Of a DNA stretch of 64,000 nucleotides, positions 55,439-63,296 are shown in pieces. Numbering within the stretch: position 1 is the stretch's first letter; the number at the start of each line of letters is the position of its first letter. The position numbers and the translations under genes are program-made. The notes beneath the pieces were generated by a model. It was given only the letters and a program-made list of their open reading frames with translations, had not been told where the DNA came from and did no database searches. Source of the DNA: Roseobacter sp. GAI101 (GTDB lineage: Bacteria > Pseudomonadota > Alphaproteobacteria > Rhodobacterales > Rhodobacteraceae); the NCBI RefSeq assembly GCF_000156335.1, contig NZ_DS999213.1, forward strand, positions 675,350 through 739,349, given 5' to 3'.

Positions 55439-55634
55439 GATCAGGCTCCGTTTGTCGGTTCACGGTCTATGTAGTCGCTTCGGGGCCGGCTTGGAAGGGG
55501 GTGCTTGCGCAGGGGTGTTAACCGCTTTCTGCAAGCTTTCTGATCGCGCCGTCTGGAAAAATATCAAAACGGCAAAGTTTTGCGGCGATTTTCTTCGCTT
55601 TCTACGAGTATCCCGTTAGGGTTGATATTATTTT

Positions 55635-55664
55635 AATGCCAATGCCAATGCCAATGCCAATGCC
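55635..55664. repeat. Five tandem copies of AATGCC
   Basis: Thirty bases consist of five perfect AATGCC units. They are followed at once by AAAGGGAAG, the Shine-Dalgarno region of the next gene, whose ATG is 15 bases after the array. The array is thus in the 5' leader or promoter-proximal region and could vary in copy number. Confidence 0.9.
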
Positions 55665-55678
55665 AAAGGGAAGCTTTC

Positions 55679-57319
55679 ATGAGTGCAAATTCCGTCAGAC
55701 ATGACGTCATTATCATCGGGTCAGGCCCCGCAGGTCTGCAAGCGGCATATTATTTTGCCAAAAAGGGTATTTCATTCAAGGTCTTGGAACGGTCTGACAA
55801 GATCAGCGCGTTCTTGCGTCAGTTCCCAAGGCACCGCCAGTTCATTTCGATCAACAAGGTTCATACCGGGCTAAGCAACCCTGAAACCCGTCTGCGCCAC
55901 GACTGGAATTCGCTGCTGAACGACGAAGGGCTTTTGTTCAAGGACTGGAGCCGCAAGTATTTCCCCAGTGCCGATGATTTCATCAGCTACGCCGAAACCT
56001 TTGCCAAGCCTTTGGCGGACCACATCGTGTGCAACGCCGATGTGAGGAAGATTGAAAAATCCGGCGACACGTTTGTGATTTCCTGCGCTGATGGCACGAC
56101 CCATCAGGCTGGTAATGTGATCGTCGCCACCGGTGTCAGCCAGGCGTGGGATCCGGGAATCGAAGGGTTCGAGCTGGCCGCGAATTACACTGAATTCGAT
56201 ACCGACCCCGAGCGTTACGAGAACAAGCGCGTGCTGATCCTGGGCAAGGGGAACTCTGCCTTTGAGACAGCCGATTCGCTGTTGGAACACGCCGCCAGCA
56301 TCCATGTGATGAGCCCCAACCCGATCAAATTCGCATGGCAGACCCATTTCGTGGGCAATTTACGGGCCGTGAACAATAATTTTCTCGATACCTATCAGTT
56401 GAAATCGCAAAATGCGGTGATTGACGCCCAAGCGCTCGAGATCACCAAACAGGATGGCGTTTATACCGTCCGGGCCAAGATGACGGCGGCCGAAGGTCAC
56501 GAGATCGTCCTGACCTATGACCACGTGATCGCCTGCACCGGTTTTCAATTCGATAACTCCATATTTGACGCGGCGATCCAGCCCCGCCTGCGTCATTTCG
56601 ACAAATTCCCCGCGATGACCGGCGAATGGGAAAGCGAAAATGTCGATGGCCTGTTCTTTGCGGGCACGATCATGCAGTCGTGTGACTATAAAAAGACCAT
56701 GTCCGGCTTCATCCACGGCTTTCGCCATAACGTGAAATGTCTGGCCGACCTGATTTCGGCACGGGTTCAGGGCGGATCCTATCCGACGGTAACGACCCCC
56801 CTGTCGCAACCGCAGTTGCGCGATTCGATCATCGAACGGCTCAGCACCGCGTCCGGTATCTTTCTTCAGCCCGGTTTCATGGCTGATGTGATCACGCTGG
56901 ATGGTCCCGAAACGGGCAAGACCTGGCAGGACATCCCGCTTTCCTGGGTGCAAAACGCACCATTGAATGCAGGAACGTATCTTCAGGTCACGTTGGAATA
57001 CGGCGATTTCGGCTCCGATTCGCTGCATGTGAAACGACAGAACAACGTCTTTGGCAAAGAACCCGATGCCTTTATTCACCCGGTCATACGTCTGGTGACA
57101 GATGGAAAGGTGATGGATGAAATGCATCTGGCGGATCATCTGGATGCCGATTGGCGTCCGCGCGCTGCACGCGGCGGCGATCAGGGCACTGTCTTGCAGA
57201 TGACGTTTCAGGACGCGGGCGGTGTGGTGGATCCGGCTGACGTGGCCAGCCAGCAGTTGGATGCGTTCCTGCGCCGGATCGGCATGGGCGACATCGCGCA
57301 ATCAACCGCGGCCGAATAA
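55679..57319 (+). CDS. FOXRED2-like FAD/NAD(P)-binding oxidoreductase
   Basis: The 546-residue flavoprotein begins with HDVIIIGSGPAGLQAAYYFA (FAD Rossmann) and has a second dinucleotide motif VLILGKGNSAFETADSLL. Between and after them lie FPRHRQFISINKVHTG, LRHDWNSLL, AVNNNFLDTYQLKSQ and KKTMSGFIHGFRHNVKC. From memory these closely match human FOXRED2 (ERFAD), an ER flavoprotein, more than ordinary flavin monooxygenases. The last 170 residues form an extra domain without a recognised motif. No signal peptide or retention signal is seen, so it is likely cytosolic. Its substrate is unknown, and no metabolic operon surrounds it. Confidence 0.8.
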   Translation: MSANSVRHDVIIIGSGPAGLQAAYYFAKKGISFKVLERSDKISAFLRQFPRHRQFISINKVHTGLSNPETRLRHDWNSLLNDEGLLFKDWSRKYFPSADDFISYAETFAKPLADHIVCNADVRKIEKSGDTFVISCADGTTHQAGNVIVATGVSQAWDPGIEGFELAANYTEFDTDPERYENKRVLILGKGNSAFETADSLLEHAASIHVMSPNPIKFAWQTHFVGNLRAVNNNFLDTYQLKSQNAVIDAQALEITKQDGVYTVRAKMTAAEGHEIVLTYDHVIACTGFQFDNSIFDAAIQPRLRHFDKFPAMTGEWESENVDGLFFAGTIMQSCDYKKTMSGFIHGFRHNVKCLADLISARVQGGSYPTVTTPLSQPQLRDSIIERLSTASGIFLQPGFMADVITLDGPETGKTWQDIPLSWVQNAPLNAGTYLQVTLEYGDFGSDSLHVKRQNNVFGKEPDAFIHPVIRLVTDGKVMDEMHLADHLDADWRPRAARGGDQGTVLQMTFQDAGGVVDPADVASQQLDAFLRRIGMGDIAQSTAAE

Positions 57320-57346
57320 CGCCCCGACCGAAGCGCCACATAAGTT

Positions 57347-57376
57347 GATGGCGCGGCGTGTGAAAGCCGCGCCATC
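57347..57376. terminator. Terminator-like hairpin between converging genes
   Basis: A perfect 11-bp stem GATGGCGCGGC / GCCGCGCCATC surrounds an 8-nt loop. There is no T-tract on either side, so it may act as an mRNA 3' stabiliser or a factor-dependent terminator for the FOXRED2-like gene and the DUF6456 gene. Confidence 0.55.
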
Positions 57377-57399
57377 CCCCTGTCAGATCGGTCTTTATC

Positions 57400-58518
57400 C
57401 TAGCCGATCATTGCGCTGCCCGGACCAAGCGTTTCATCGTAATGTTTCCGGAGTCGCATCAATGCGATGCGCAGCACAATCTTGCCCGACCGGGCAGACC
57501 AGCCCAGCCGTTTTTCCGTGGTCTCAAGGCCTTCCAGATAGCAGCAACAGCGCAGCACCACATCCGACAGGCCCGGCCCCAATTCTGCCAAAGCCGATGC
57601 AACCCGTGCACGCGCCGCCGATGGCGCGCTGCCTGCGAAGGACGCAGGCGCACCGTCACCGCCGGGCGTCAGAAACCGCTCCCAATTCTGAGTGATCTTC
57701 TCTCCCATCTGTGACAACTCGAAATCCTCGCGCAAACGCTCTCCGGCCTGAACAAGAGTATCGGTCAGGAATTGCGTACCATCCTTGTCGCGACGGCGCG
57801 CAAGCGCGGCAAGGGGGCTTTCGGCCAGATTGTAGCGCATCCGGCGCGCGCCGCGTTTGACGGGTTCGTCATCGTCGTCATAGCCCTGCCCCTGAAACGA
57901 GGTTTGCGCTTCGGCAAACCCGTCCGGTCCACGCGGGCTGTCAACCTCGAGCAATTGCTCAAGCGCCGTGCGCCCGGCCGCAGTGATGTAATAGCGTGAT
58001 ATCCGCCCGCCGCCGTTGGTCGCGATCCAGCCTTTCAACGCCATGGCTTGCGCAATCGGGCGGTCCACGACAGCGGTGCGCGTGCTTGCCCCGCTTGCCC
58101 CGTCGCGTACCACGACGGCTTTTTCCATTTCGGCGGCGATGGCCAGAACAGCACCGGTTTCGCACAAACGTCGCAGAATACGCCGTGCCTCGCGGGTCAG
58201 GGTTTCATCATCGGGCATCGACGGGTTTGCAGCCTGTGTCATGGGCATCTTGTCCTTGTTGATAATCATCTTGTTCCGGCTCACGCGGCCCAACGTTTCG
58301 AGCGCGTCATCGACAAGCGGATCGTCGCGGCGGGTCTCGATCTTGCGGATTTGGCGCAGAATGGTCGACGCATGGCAGTCCGCCGACCGTGCAAGTGCGC
58401 GGATCGGGCGTCCCATCTCCACGTGTGAAAGGTAATGTCGGGCCTCGGTTGGAACCCAGCTTGGGATGCCTCCGCCCATAGGCGGTGTCATTGATGGAGT
58501 GCCGATTTGCGTTGCCAT
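57400..58518 (-). CDS. DUF6456 domain helix-turn-helix protein
   Basis: The 372-residue protein has an N-terminal helix-turn-helix-like region (TEARHYLSHVEMGRPIRALARSADCHASTI, in blocks) with a recognition-type helix in SADCHASTILRQIRKIE. A winged-helix-like middle (ALKGWIATNGGGRISRYYITAAG) follows, then the DUF6456 C-terminal domain (ARRMRYNLAESPLAALARRRDKDG, GWSARSGKIVLRIALMRLRKHY). It is probably a DNA-binding protein of Rhodobacterales; targets are unknown. AAAGGACG precedes the ATG. Two DnaA-box-like 9-mers lie just upstream, and the DUF6477 gene diverges from it. Confidence 0.82.
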   Translation of the reverse strand: MATQIGTPSMTPPMGGGIPSWVPTEARHYLSHVEMGRPIRALARSADCHASTILRQIRKIETRRDDPLVDDALETLGRVSRNKMIINKDKMPMTQAANPSMPDDETLTREARRILRRLCETGAVLAIAAEMEKAVVVRDGASGASTRTAVVDRPIAQAMALKGWIATNGGGRISRYYITAAGRTALEQLLEVDSPRGPDGFAEAQTSFQGQGYDDDDEPVKRGARRMRYNLAESPLAALARRRDKDGTQFLTDTLVQAGERLREDFELSQMGEKITQNWERFLTPGGDGAPASFAGSAPSAARARVASALAELGPGLSDVVLRCCCYLEGLETTEKRLGWSARSGKIVLRIALMRLRKHYDETLGPGSAMIG

Positions 58519-58550
58519 GCCTGCGTCCTTTCCTAAAGCGACCCTGGATT

Positions 58551-58571
58551 TTGTCCACAGAGTTATCCACA
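58551..58571. promoter_or_regulatory. Pair of DnaA-box-like 9-mers
   Basis: TTGTCCACA (58551-58559) and TTATCCACA (58563-58571) are direct repeats separated by three bases. The second equals the consensus DnaA box. They lie 33-53 bp before the DUF6456 start, in the divergent region shared with the DUF6477 gene. DnaA control is an inference. Confidence 0.55.
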
Positions 58572-58766
58572 CAACCTAAGGATGCACTGGTTACCTATTT
58601 GTTAAAATTAGCTCCGTTCCTTCATCATTGTTTCTAAAGCATAAACAGTTGTGACTGTGGCGTGCGGATGCACCGTGCGCTGCGCAACAGCCCTAGATCC
58701 TGTGGGACAGTTACCCCGAAGCGTCACCATTCCGGGACGTGCTGCCTAGATCAAGGACTTGAAAAC

Positions 58767-59063
58767 ATGCAGGATATCCTCTCCCGTCTCAACGCCATCC
58801 ACCGCCCGCACCTGTTGATGCGCGCCGCCCGGATCGGGGCCGAAAACTATCGCCGCAGCATCCATCTGCGGCGTTTGCTGGGGTTCGATGTCCTGCCGCG
58901 AAGTGGTGCAGCATTAATACAGTTGATCGAAATCGAAGCCGAACTGAACGCCGAACGCAAAATGGCGGATGCAGGCTACAGCCTGATCCGCCATGTCGAG
59001 GTTTTGATCGCGATGATCGGCGAAGCACGCCTTGTGCGCACGACACCGATCGAGGTTACATAA
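58767..59063 (+). CDS. DUF6477 family protein
   Basis: The 98-residue protein begins MQDILSRLNAIHRPHLLMRA and continues with [16 protein letters not shown] and LIRHVEVLIAMIGEARLVR, matching my recollection of the short DUF6477 family of Rhodobacterales. It is mostly helical and charged, with no membrane segment. Function is unknown. It sits opposite the DUF6456 gene across a 248-bp divergent spacer, and its 3' end overlaps the MttB-family gene by eight bases. A 35-codon upstream extension is not conserved. Confidence 0.78.
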   Translation: MQDILSRLNAIHRPHLLMRAARIGAENYRRSIHLRRLLGFDVLPRSGAALIQLIEIEAELNAERKMADAGYSLIRHVEVLIAMIGEARLVRTTPIEVT

Positions 59064-60594
59064 AGCTGTCTGGCTCCGCAGCTTTGCGGGCAGCGACAAA
59101 AGCATCCAACGCTTCGACGATAGCCGGTTCCATTGCAGGCTGAACGTAGTCGCCCAGCAGTTTTTCGACCCGTGCGGTGGCCAGCGTTTGCGTATCGCGC
59201 GCGCCCTCATCTGCCCAGGTCTCGAACGGTTTGTAATCCAGCAGATCGGATTTCCAGAATGCCTGCTTGAAGTTGGCCTGGGTGTGCGCACAGCCCAGAT
59301 AGTGGCCACCCGGTCCGACCTCGCGGATGGCGTCCAACGCCTGCGCGTTCTCGTCCATCGGGATACCGCGGGCCAAATGGTGCAACGTGCCCAATTGATC
59401 CGCATCCATCACGAATTTCTCGAAGGAACTGACCAGCCCGCCCTCGAGCCACCCGCAGGCGTGCAGCATGAAGTTCACCCCTGACAGCAGGCCCATGTTC
59501 AGGCTGTTCGCTGTCTCGTAGGCGGCCTGCGCGTCGGGGAGTTTCGACCCGCAGAACGACCCTGCCGACCGGAATGGCAGCTTCATCCGCCGGGCCAGTT
59601 GCCCTGCCCCATAGGTGATGTGCGATGCCTCTGGCGTGCCAAAGGTCGGCGCACCCGAATTCATGTCGATCGATGTGACGAAAGCCCCGAAGATCACCGG
59701 CGCGCCCTTGCGGACCAACTGGCTGTAGGCGATGCCCGCCATCACCTCTGCCAGGACCTGCGTCAACGTGCCCGCAACCGACACCGGTGCCATCGCACCG
59801 CCGACGATGAAGGGAGAGATGATCGAGGCTTGGTTGTTTTCAGCGAAAACCTTCAATGCGCCCATCATCACATCGTCAAATGTCATGGGCGAGTTGATGT
59901 TGATCAGTGACGTCATCACCGTGTTTTCCTGCACGAAATCCGCGCCGAACAACACCTTGCACATATCGACCGAATCCTGCGCCCGGCTGGGTTCCGTCAC
60001 CGACCCCATGAATGGCTTGTCGCTCAGGGTCATGTGGGCATAAAGCATGTCCAGATGGCGCTTGTTCACAGGCACGTCGGTCGGCTCGCAAACAGTTCCG
60101 CCCGAATGATGCAGCCACTTCGACATATAACCAAGTTTCACGAATTTGTTGAAATCAGCCATCGTCGCATAGCGCCGTCCGCCGACCGCATCGCGCACGA
60201 ACGGCGGCCCGTAAACCGGGGCCAGCACCAGATTGCGCCCGCCGATCACCACATTGCGTTCAGGATTGCGCGCGTGTTGCGTGAATTCGGACGGCGCTGT
60301 CTTGCACAATTCGCGCGCCAATCCGCGTGGAATCCGCACGCGTTCGCCGGAAACATCCGCACCAGCCGCACGCCACAGCGCCAAAGCCTCCGGGTTATCG
60401 GGGAAGTTAACGCCGATATCTTCCAGAACCGTGTCTGCGTTGTATTCGATGATCTCAAGCGCTTCTTCGGTCAAGATCTCGAAGTTAGGGATATTGCGCT
60501 CAATGTATTTTGCCGTCTCAAAGGACACGGCTGACCGCTCTGCCCGCCGCGCCGCCCCACCGCCGCCACGCCCACGTCTTGCTGATTCCGCCAT
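59056..60594 (-). CDS. MttB-family trimethylamine methyltransferase-like protein, non-pyrrolysine
   Basis: The 512-residue protein matches the MttB superfamily: EILTEEALEIIEYNADTVLEDIG, HHSGGTVCEPTDVPVNKRHL, SPFIVGGAMAPVSVAGTLTQ, FGTPEASHITYGAGQLARR and HACGWLEGGLVSSFEKFVMD. It reads through without an in-frame amber codon, so it lacks pyrrolysine and belongs with the non-Pyl homologues, some of which demethylate glycine betaine or related quaternary amines. No corrinoid protein or reductive activator gene is adjacent. The N-terminus is Arg/Gly/Ala-rich. It is divergent from guaA. Confidence 0.85.
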   Translation of the reverse strand: MAESARRGRGGGGAARRAERSAVSFETAKYIERNIPNFEILTEEALEIIEYNADTVLEDIGVNFPDNPEALALWRAAGADVSGERVRIPRGLARELCKTAPSEFTQHARNPERNVVIGGRNLVLAPVYGPPFVRDAVGGRRYATMADFNKFVKLGYMSKWLHHSGGTVCEPTDVPVNKRHLDMLYAHMTLSDKPFMGSVTEPSRAQDSVDMCKVLFGADFVQENTVMTSLININSPMTFDDVMMGALKVFAENNQASIISPFIVGGAMAPVSVAGTLTQVLAEVMAGIAYSQLVRKGAPVIFGAFVTSIDMNSGAPTFGTPEASHITYGAGQLARRMKLPFRSAGSFCGSKLPDAQAAYETANSLNMGLLSGVNFMLHACGWLEGGLVSSFEKFVMDADQLGTLHHLARGIPMDENAQALDAIREVGPGGHYLGCAHTQANFKQAFWKSDLLDYKPFETWADEGARDTQTLATARVEKLLGDYVQPAMEPAIVEALDAFVAARKAAEPDSFM

Positions 60595-60692
60595 CGTTCA
60601 CCCTTTTCGCTAAATTTGAGGTCTAGCTACCCCATTCATCCCCCCCCTTTGACGCAGATAGCGTCCTAAGACAGCAAAAACCGACATCCTTT

Positions 60693-60739
60693 CTTCTCTG
60701 GCTCAAAAATATCCCCGGGGTCTGGGGGCTGGCCCCCAG
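60693..60739. repeat. Dispersed GC-hairpin repeat, copy B
   Basis: The 47-nt block differs from copy A at only four positions. It ends in CTGGGGGC-TG-GCCCCCAG (60722-60739), where the change from C-G to T-A pairing is matched on both arms and the stem is kept. It lies in the divergent region between the MttB-family gene and guaA, so it cannot be a terminator for either. Confidence 0.8.
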
Positions 60740-60781
60740 TCCACCCTTGCCACGCGCGCGATCCACCCATAATCAGTCACC

Positions 60782-62344
60782 ATGACAGATATCACCCATG
60801 ACCGCCTTCTCATCATCGACTTCGGCAGCCAGGTCACCCAGCTGATCGCCCGCCGTTTGCGTGAACTTAATGTGTTTTGCGAAATCCACCCTTTCAACAC
60901 GGTGGATGACGCGTTCCTGCGCGACTTCGCCCCCAAAGCGGTGATTTTTTCGGGTGGGCCGTCTTCGGTCTTTGCCGAAGGTGCGCCGATGCCGCCGAAA
61001 TCGGTCTTTGACCTGGGCGTTCCGATCCTGGGGATCTGCTATGGCCAACAGGTCATGATGCACTGTCTGGGCGGCAAGGTCGAACGCGGCCACGGAACCG
61101 CCGAATTCGGCCGCGCTTTCGTGACCCCCACCACAGACCGGCTGGACCTGCTCGATGGGTGGTTTACCACCGACCGCGAACAGGTCTGGATGAGCCATGG
61201 CGACCACGTCAGCGCCATCGCACCGGGGTTTGAGGTTTACGGCACTTCCCCCAACGCGCCTTTCGCAATCACGGGCGATGCGTCACGCCATTTCTATGCC
61301 GTCCAGTTCCATCCCGAAGTGCACCACACCCCGAACGGTGCCAAGCTGTATGAAAATTTCGTAAAACTCGCAGGGTTCAAGGGCGACTGGACGATGCGCG
61401 CATACCGCGAGGAAGCCATTGCCAACATCCGTGCACAGGTGGGTGATGCCAAGGTGATCTGTGGCCTCTCCGGCGGTGTTGATTCTTCCGTTGCCGCCGT
61501 TTTGATCCACGAGGCGATCGGCGATCAGCTGACCTGCGTTTTCGTGGACCACGGTTTGCTGCGCAAGGGCGAGGCCGAAGAAGTCGTGACCATGTTCCGC
61601 GACAACTACAACATGCCGCTGATCCACGCCGACGAACAAGATCTGTTTCTGGGCGAGCTTGACGGCGTGTCCGATCCGGAAACCAAGCGCAAGATCATTG
61701 GCAGGCTCTTTATCGACGTGTTCCAGAAGCATGCGACTGCCGTGGGCGATGCCAAGTTTCTGGCCCAAGGGACGCTGTACCCCGATGTCATTGAATCGGT
61801 GTCGTTTTCCGGTGGTCCTTCGGTCACGATCAAATCGCACCACAACGTCGGCGGCCTGCCCGAAAAGATGGGCCTCAAGCTGGTCGAACCACTGCGCGAG
61901 CTCTTCAAGGACGAGGTGCGCGCCTTGGGGCGCGAACTGGGTCTGCCCGCCAGCTTCATCGGTCGCCACCCCTTCCCCGGCCCCGGTCTTGCGATCCGCT
62001 GCCCCGGCGAAATCACACGCGAGAAACTGGCCATCCTGCGCGAGGCCGATGCGGTCTATATCGATCAGATCCGCAAACATGGTCTTTATGATGAAATCTG
62101 GCAGGCCTTTGTGGCGATCCTGCCCGTGCGGACAGTCGGCGTGATGGGCGACGGACGGACTTATGATTTCGCTTGCGCGCTGCGCGCCGTGAATTCCGTG
62201 GATGGCATGACGGCTGATTACTATCCATTCACGCATGATTTTCTGGGTGAGACGGCCACGCGGATCATCAACGAAGTCCCAGGCATCAACCGCGTCACTT
62301 ACGACATTACCTCGAAACCTCCGGGTACCATCGAATGGGAATGA
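60782..62344 (+). CDS. guaA: GMP synthase (glutamine-hydrolysing)
   Basis: The 520-residue enzyme converts XMP to GMP. The N-terminal class I glutamine amidotransferase has [15 protein letters not shown] (Cys86 nucleophile) and [11 protein letters not shown] (catalytic His/Glu). The ATP pyrophosphatase domain has [18 protein letters not shown]. The C-terminal dimerisation domain has [18 protein letters not shown] and ends KPPGTIEWE. The ATG follows repeat copy B by about 40 bases. Confidence 0.97.
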   Translation: MTDITHDRLLIIDFGSQVTQLIARRLRELNVFCEIHPFNTVDDAFLRDFAPKAVIFSGGPSSVFAEGAPMPPKSVFDLGVPILGICYGQQVMMHCLGGKVERGHGTAEFGRAFVTPTTDRLDLLDGWFTTDREQVWMSHGDHVSAIAPGFEVYGTSPNAPFAITGDASRHFYAVQFHPEVHHTPNGAKLYENFVKLAGFKGDWTMRAYREEAIANIRAQVGDAKVICGLSGGVDSSVAAVLIHEAIGDQLTCVFVDHGLLRKGEAEEVVTMFRDNYNMPLIHADEQDLFLGELDGVSDPETKRKIIGRLFIDVFQKHATAVGDAKFLAQGTLYPDVIESVSFSGGPSVTIKSHHNVGGLPEKMGLKLVEPLRELFKDEVRALGRELGLPASFIGRHPFPGPGLAIRCPGEITREKLAILREADAVYIDQIRKHGLYDEIWQAFVAILPVRTVGVMGDGRTYDFACALRAVNSVDGMTADYYPFTHDFLGETATRIINEVPGINRVTYDITSKPPGTIEWE

Positions 62345-62429
62345 TCTGAGTTTATGACAACAGTGCTTTTCGGCGTTTCGCAAATGTCGCGTAGGTCGGG
62401 GGCACTCACGTCATGTTGCATAATAATTG

Positions 62430-62467
62430 ATATTGGGCGTGGTGTTAAATAAAGTTGCGCCCAATAT
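62430..62467. promoter_or_regulatory. 10-bp perfect inverted repeat in an AT-rich spacer
   Basis: ATATTGGGCG (62430-62439) and CGCCCAATAT (62458-62467) are perfect inverted copies separated by 18 bases. No T-tract follows, so an operator for a dimeric regulator is more likely than a terminator. The spacer between guaA and the methyltransferase is clearly richer in AT than its surroundings. Confidence 0.5.
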
Positions 62468-62585
62468 AGCTTCATTATAGTTCAACCGAGTGTACCTCTC
62501 CGAAGGTTTGTCTTTGTTGAGTAGTTAATTATTAAACGTGGCTCTTCCATTCAAAGAAGCAAGGGCCGCCCTGAAGGACGGACCT

Positions 62586-63197
62586 ATGGCAACTCTCAAG
62601 CATGTCACGCCTCGTTATATTGTTGACCGGCTATCGGTCGTTCTGGACGAAAAGCGTAACCCCAATCATCCGTGGCTCACCAAGGAGTCCGTTGAATTGT
62701 TGGCGCAGCTCTTGCGCAAGCAAGACGTCGGGGTCGAATTCGGTTCTGGCAGAAGCACGCGATGGTTCTTGTCCAAGATTGCCAAGATCACGTCCATCGA
62801 AACCCACGAAGGATGGTATAAGAAGGTCAGTCAGGATTGCGAAAGCGAAATCGCATCGCAGCGGATGGTGTATCATCTGGCAAGCGATGTTGAATCGTTT
62901 GAAAAGATCATCGACGGTTTCGACAGCGACAGCATCGACTTTTGCCTTGTCGACGGGTCGCACCGCGATACCTGCGCGCTGTCCATGGTACCCAAGATCA
63001 AGACCGGCGGCCTGATGGTCGTTGATAACATCAACTGGTACATTCCGTGCGAAAACTCCACTTCGCCCAATGCGCGCCGTGCAACTGATGGCTATGCAAC
63101 CGAGAAGTGGGAAGAATTTGCCCAGCTTACCAAGGACTGGCGCTATATCTGGACATCGAACGGCGTCAGCGACACCGGCATTTGGTTCCGCACCTGA
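62586..63197 (+). CDS. Class I SAM-dependent methyltransferase, small
   Basis: The 203-residue protein has a Rossmann motif VGVEFGSGRSTRWFL, an acidic strand end ITSIETHEGW, the active-site-like FCLVDGSHRDTC and the strand GGLMVVDNINWY, as in Methyltransf_24-type enzymes. The acceptor is unknown; similar proteins occur in glycan and lipid-modification clusters. The ATG at 62586 has AAGGAC seven bases upstream. A GTG at 62538 adds 16 residues but lacks a Shine-Dalgarno. The AT-rich 5' spacer sets it apart from its neighbours. Confidence 0.78.
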   Translation: MATLKHVTPRYIVDRLSVVLDEKRNPNHPWLTKESVELLAQLLRKQDVGVEFGSGRSTRWFLSKIAKITSIETHEGWYKKVSQDCESEIASQRMVYHLASDVESFEKIIDGFDSDSIDFCLVDGSHRDTCALSMVPKIKTGGLMVVDNINWYIPCENSTSPNARRATDGYATEKWEEFAQLTKDWRYIWTSNGVSDTGIWFRT

Positions 63198-63296
63198 ACC
63201 GCTGATGAAATTTCAACGGACCCTGCCCTTTTTCAAGTTTTCAACGGTCAATAAAGCCATGCGATTCATTACGGCCAACGCTTTGGACGTCGCTAG

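Noticed and set aside
55635-55664. Tandem repeat as a CRISPR-like array
   Set aside because: Units are 6 bp and contiguous with no spacers, and no cas genes are in the window.
55636-55705. Short leader reading frame beginning in the AATGCC array (Met-Pro repeats)
   Set aside because: No Shine-Dalgarno precedes it and it arises from the repeat itself; recorded only as a possibility under the array.
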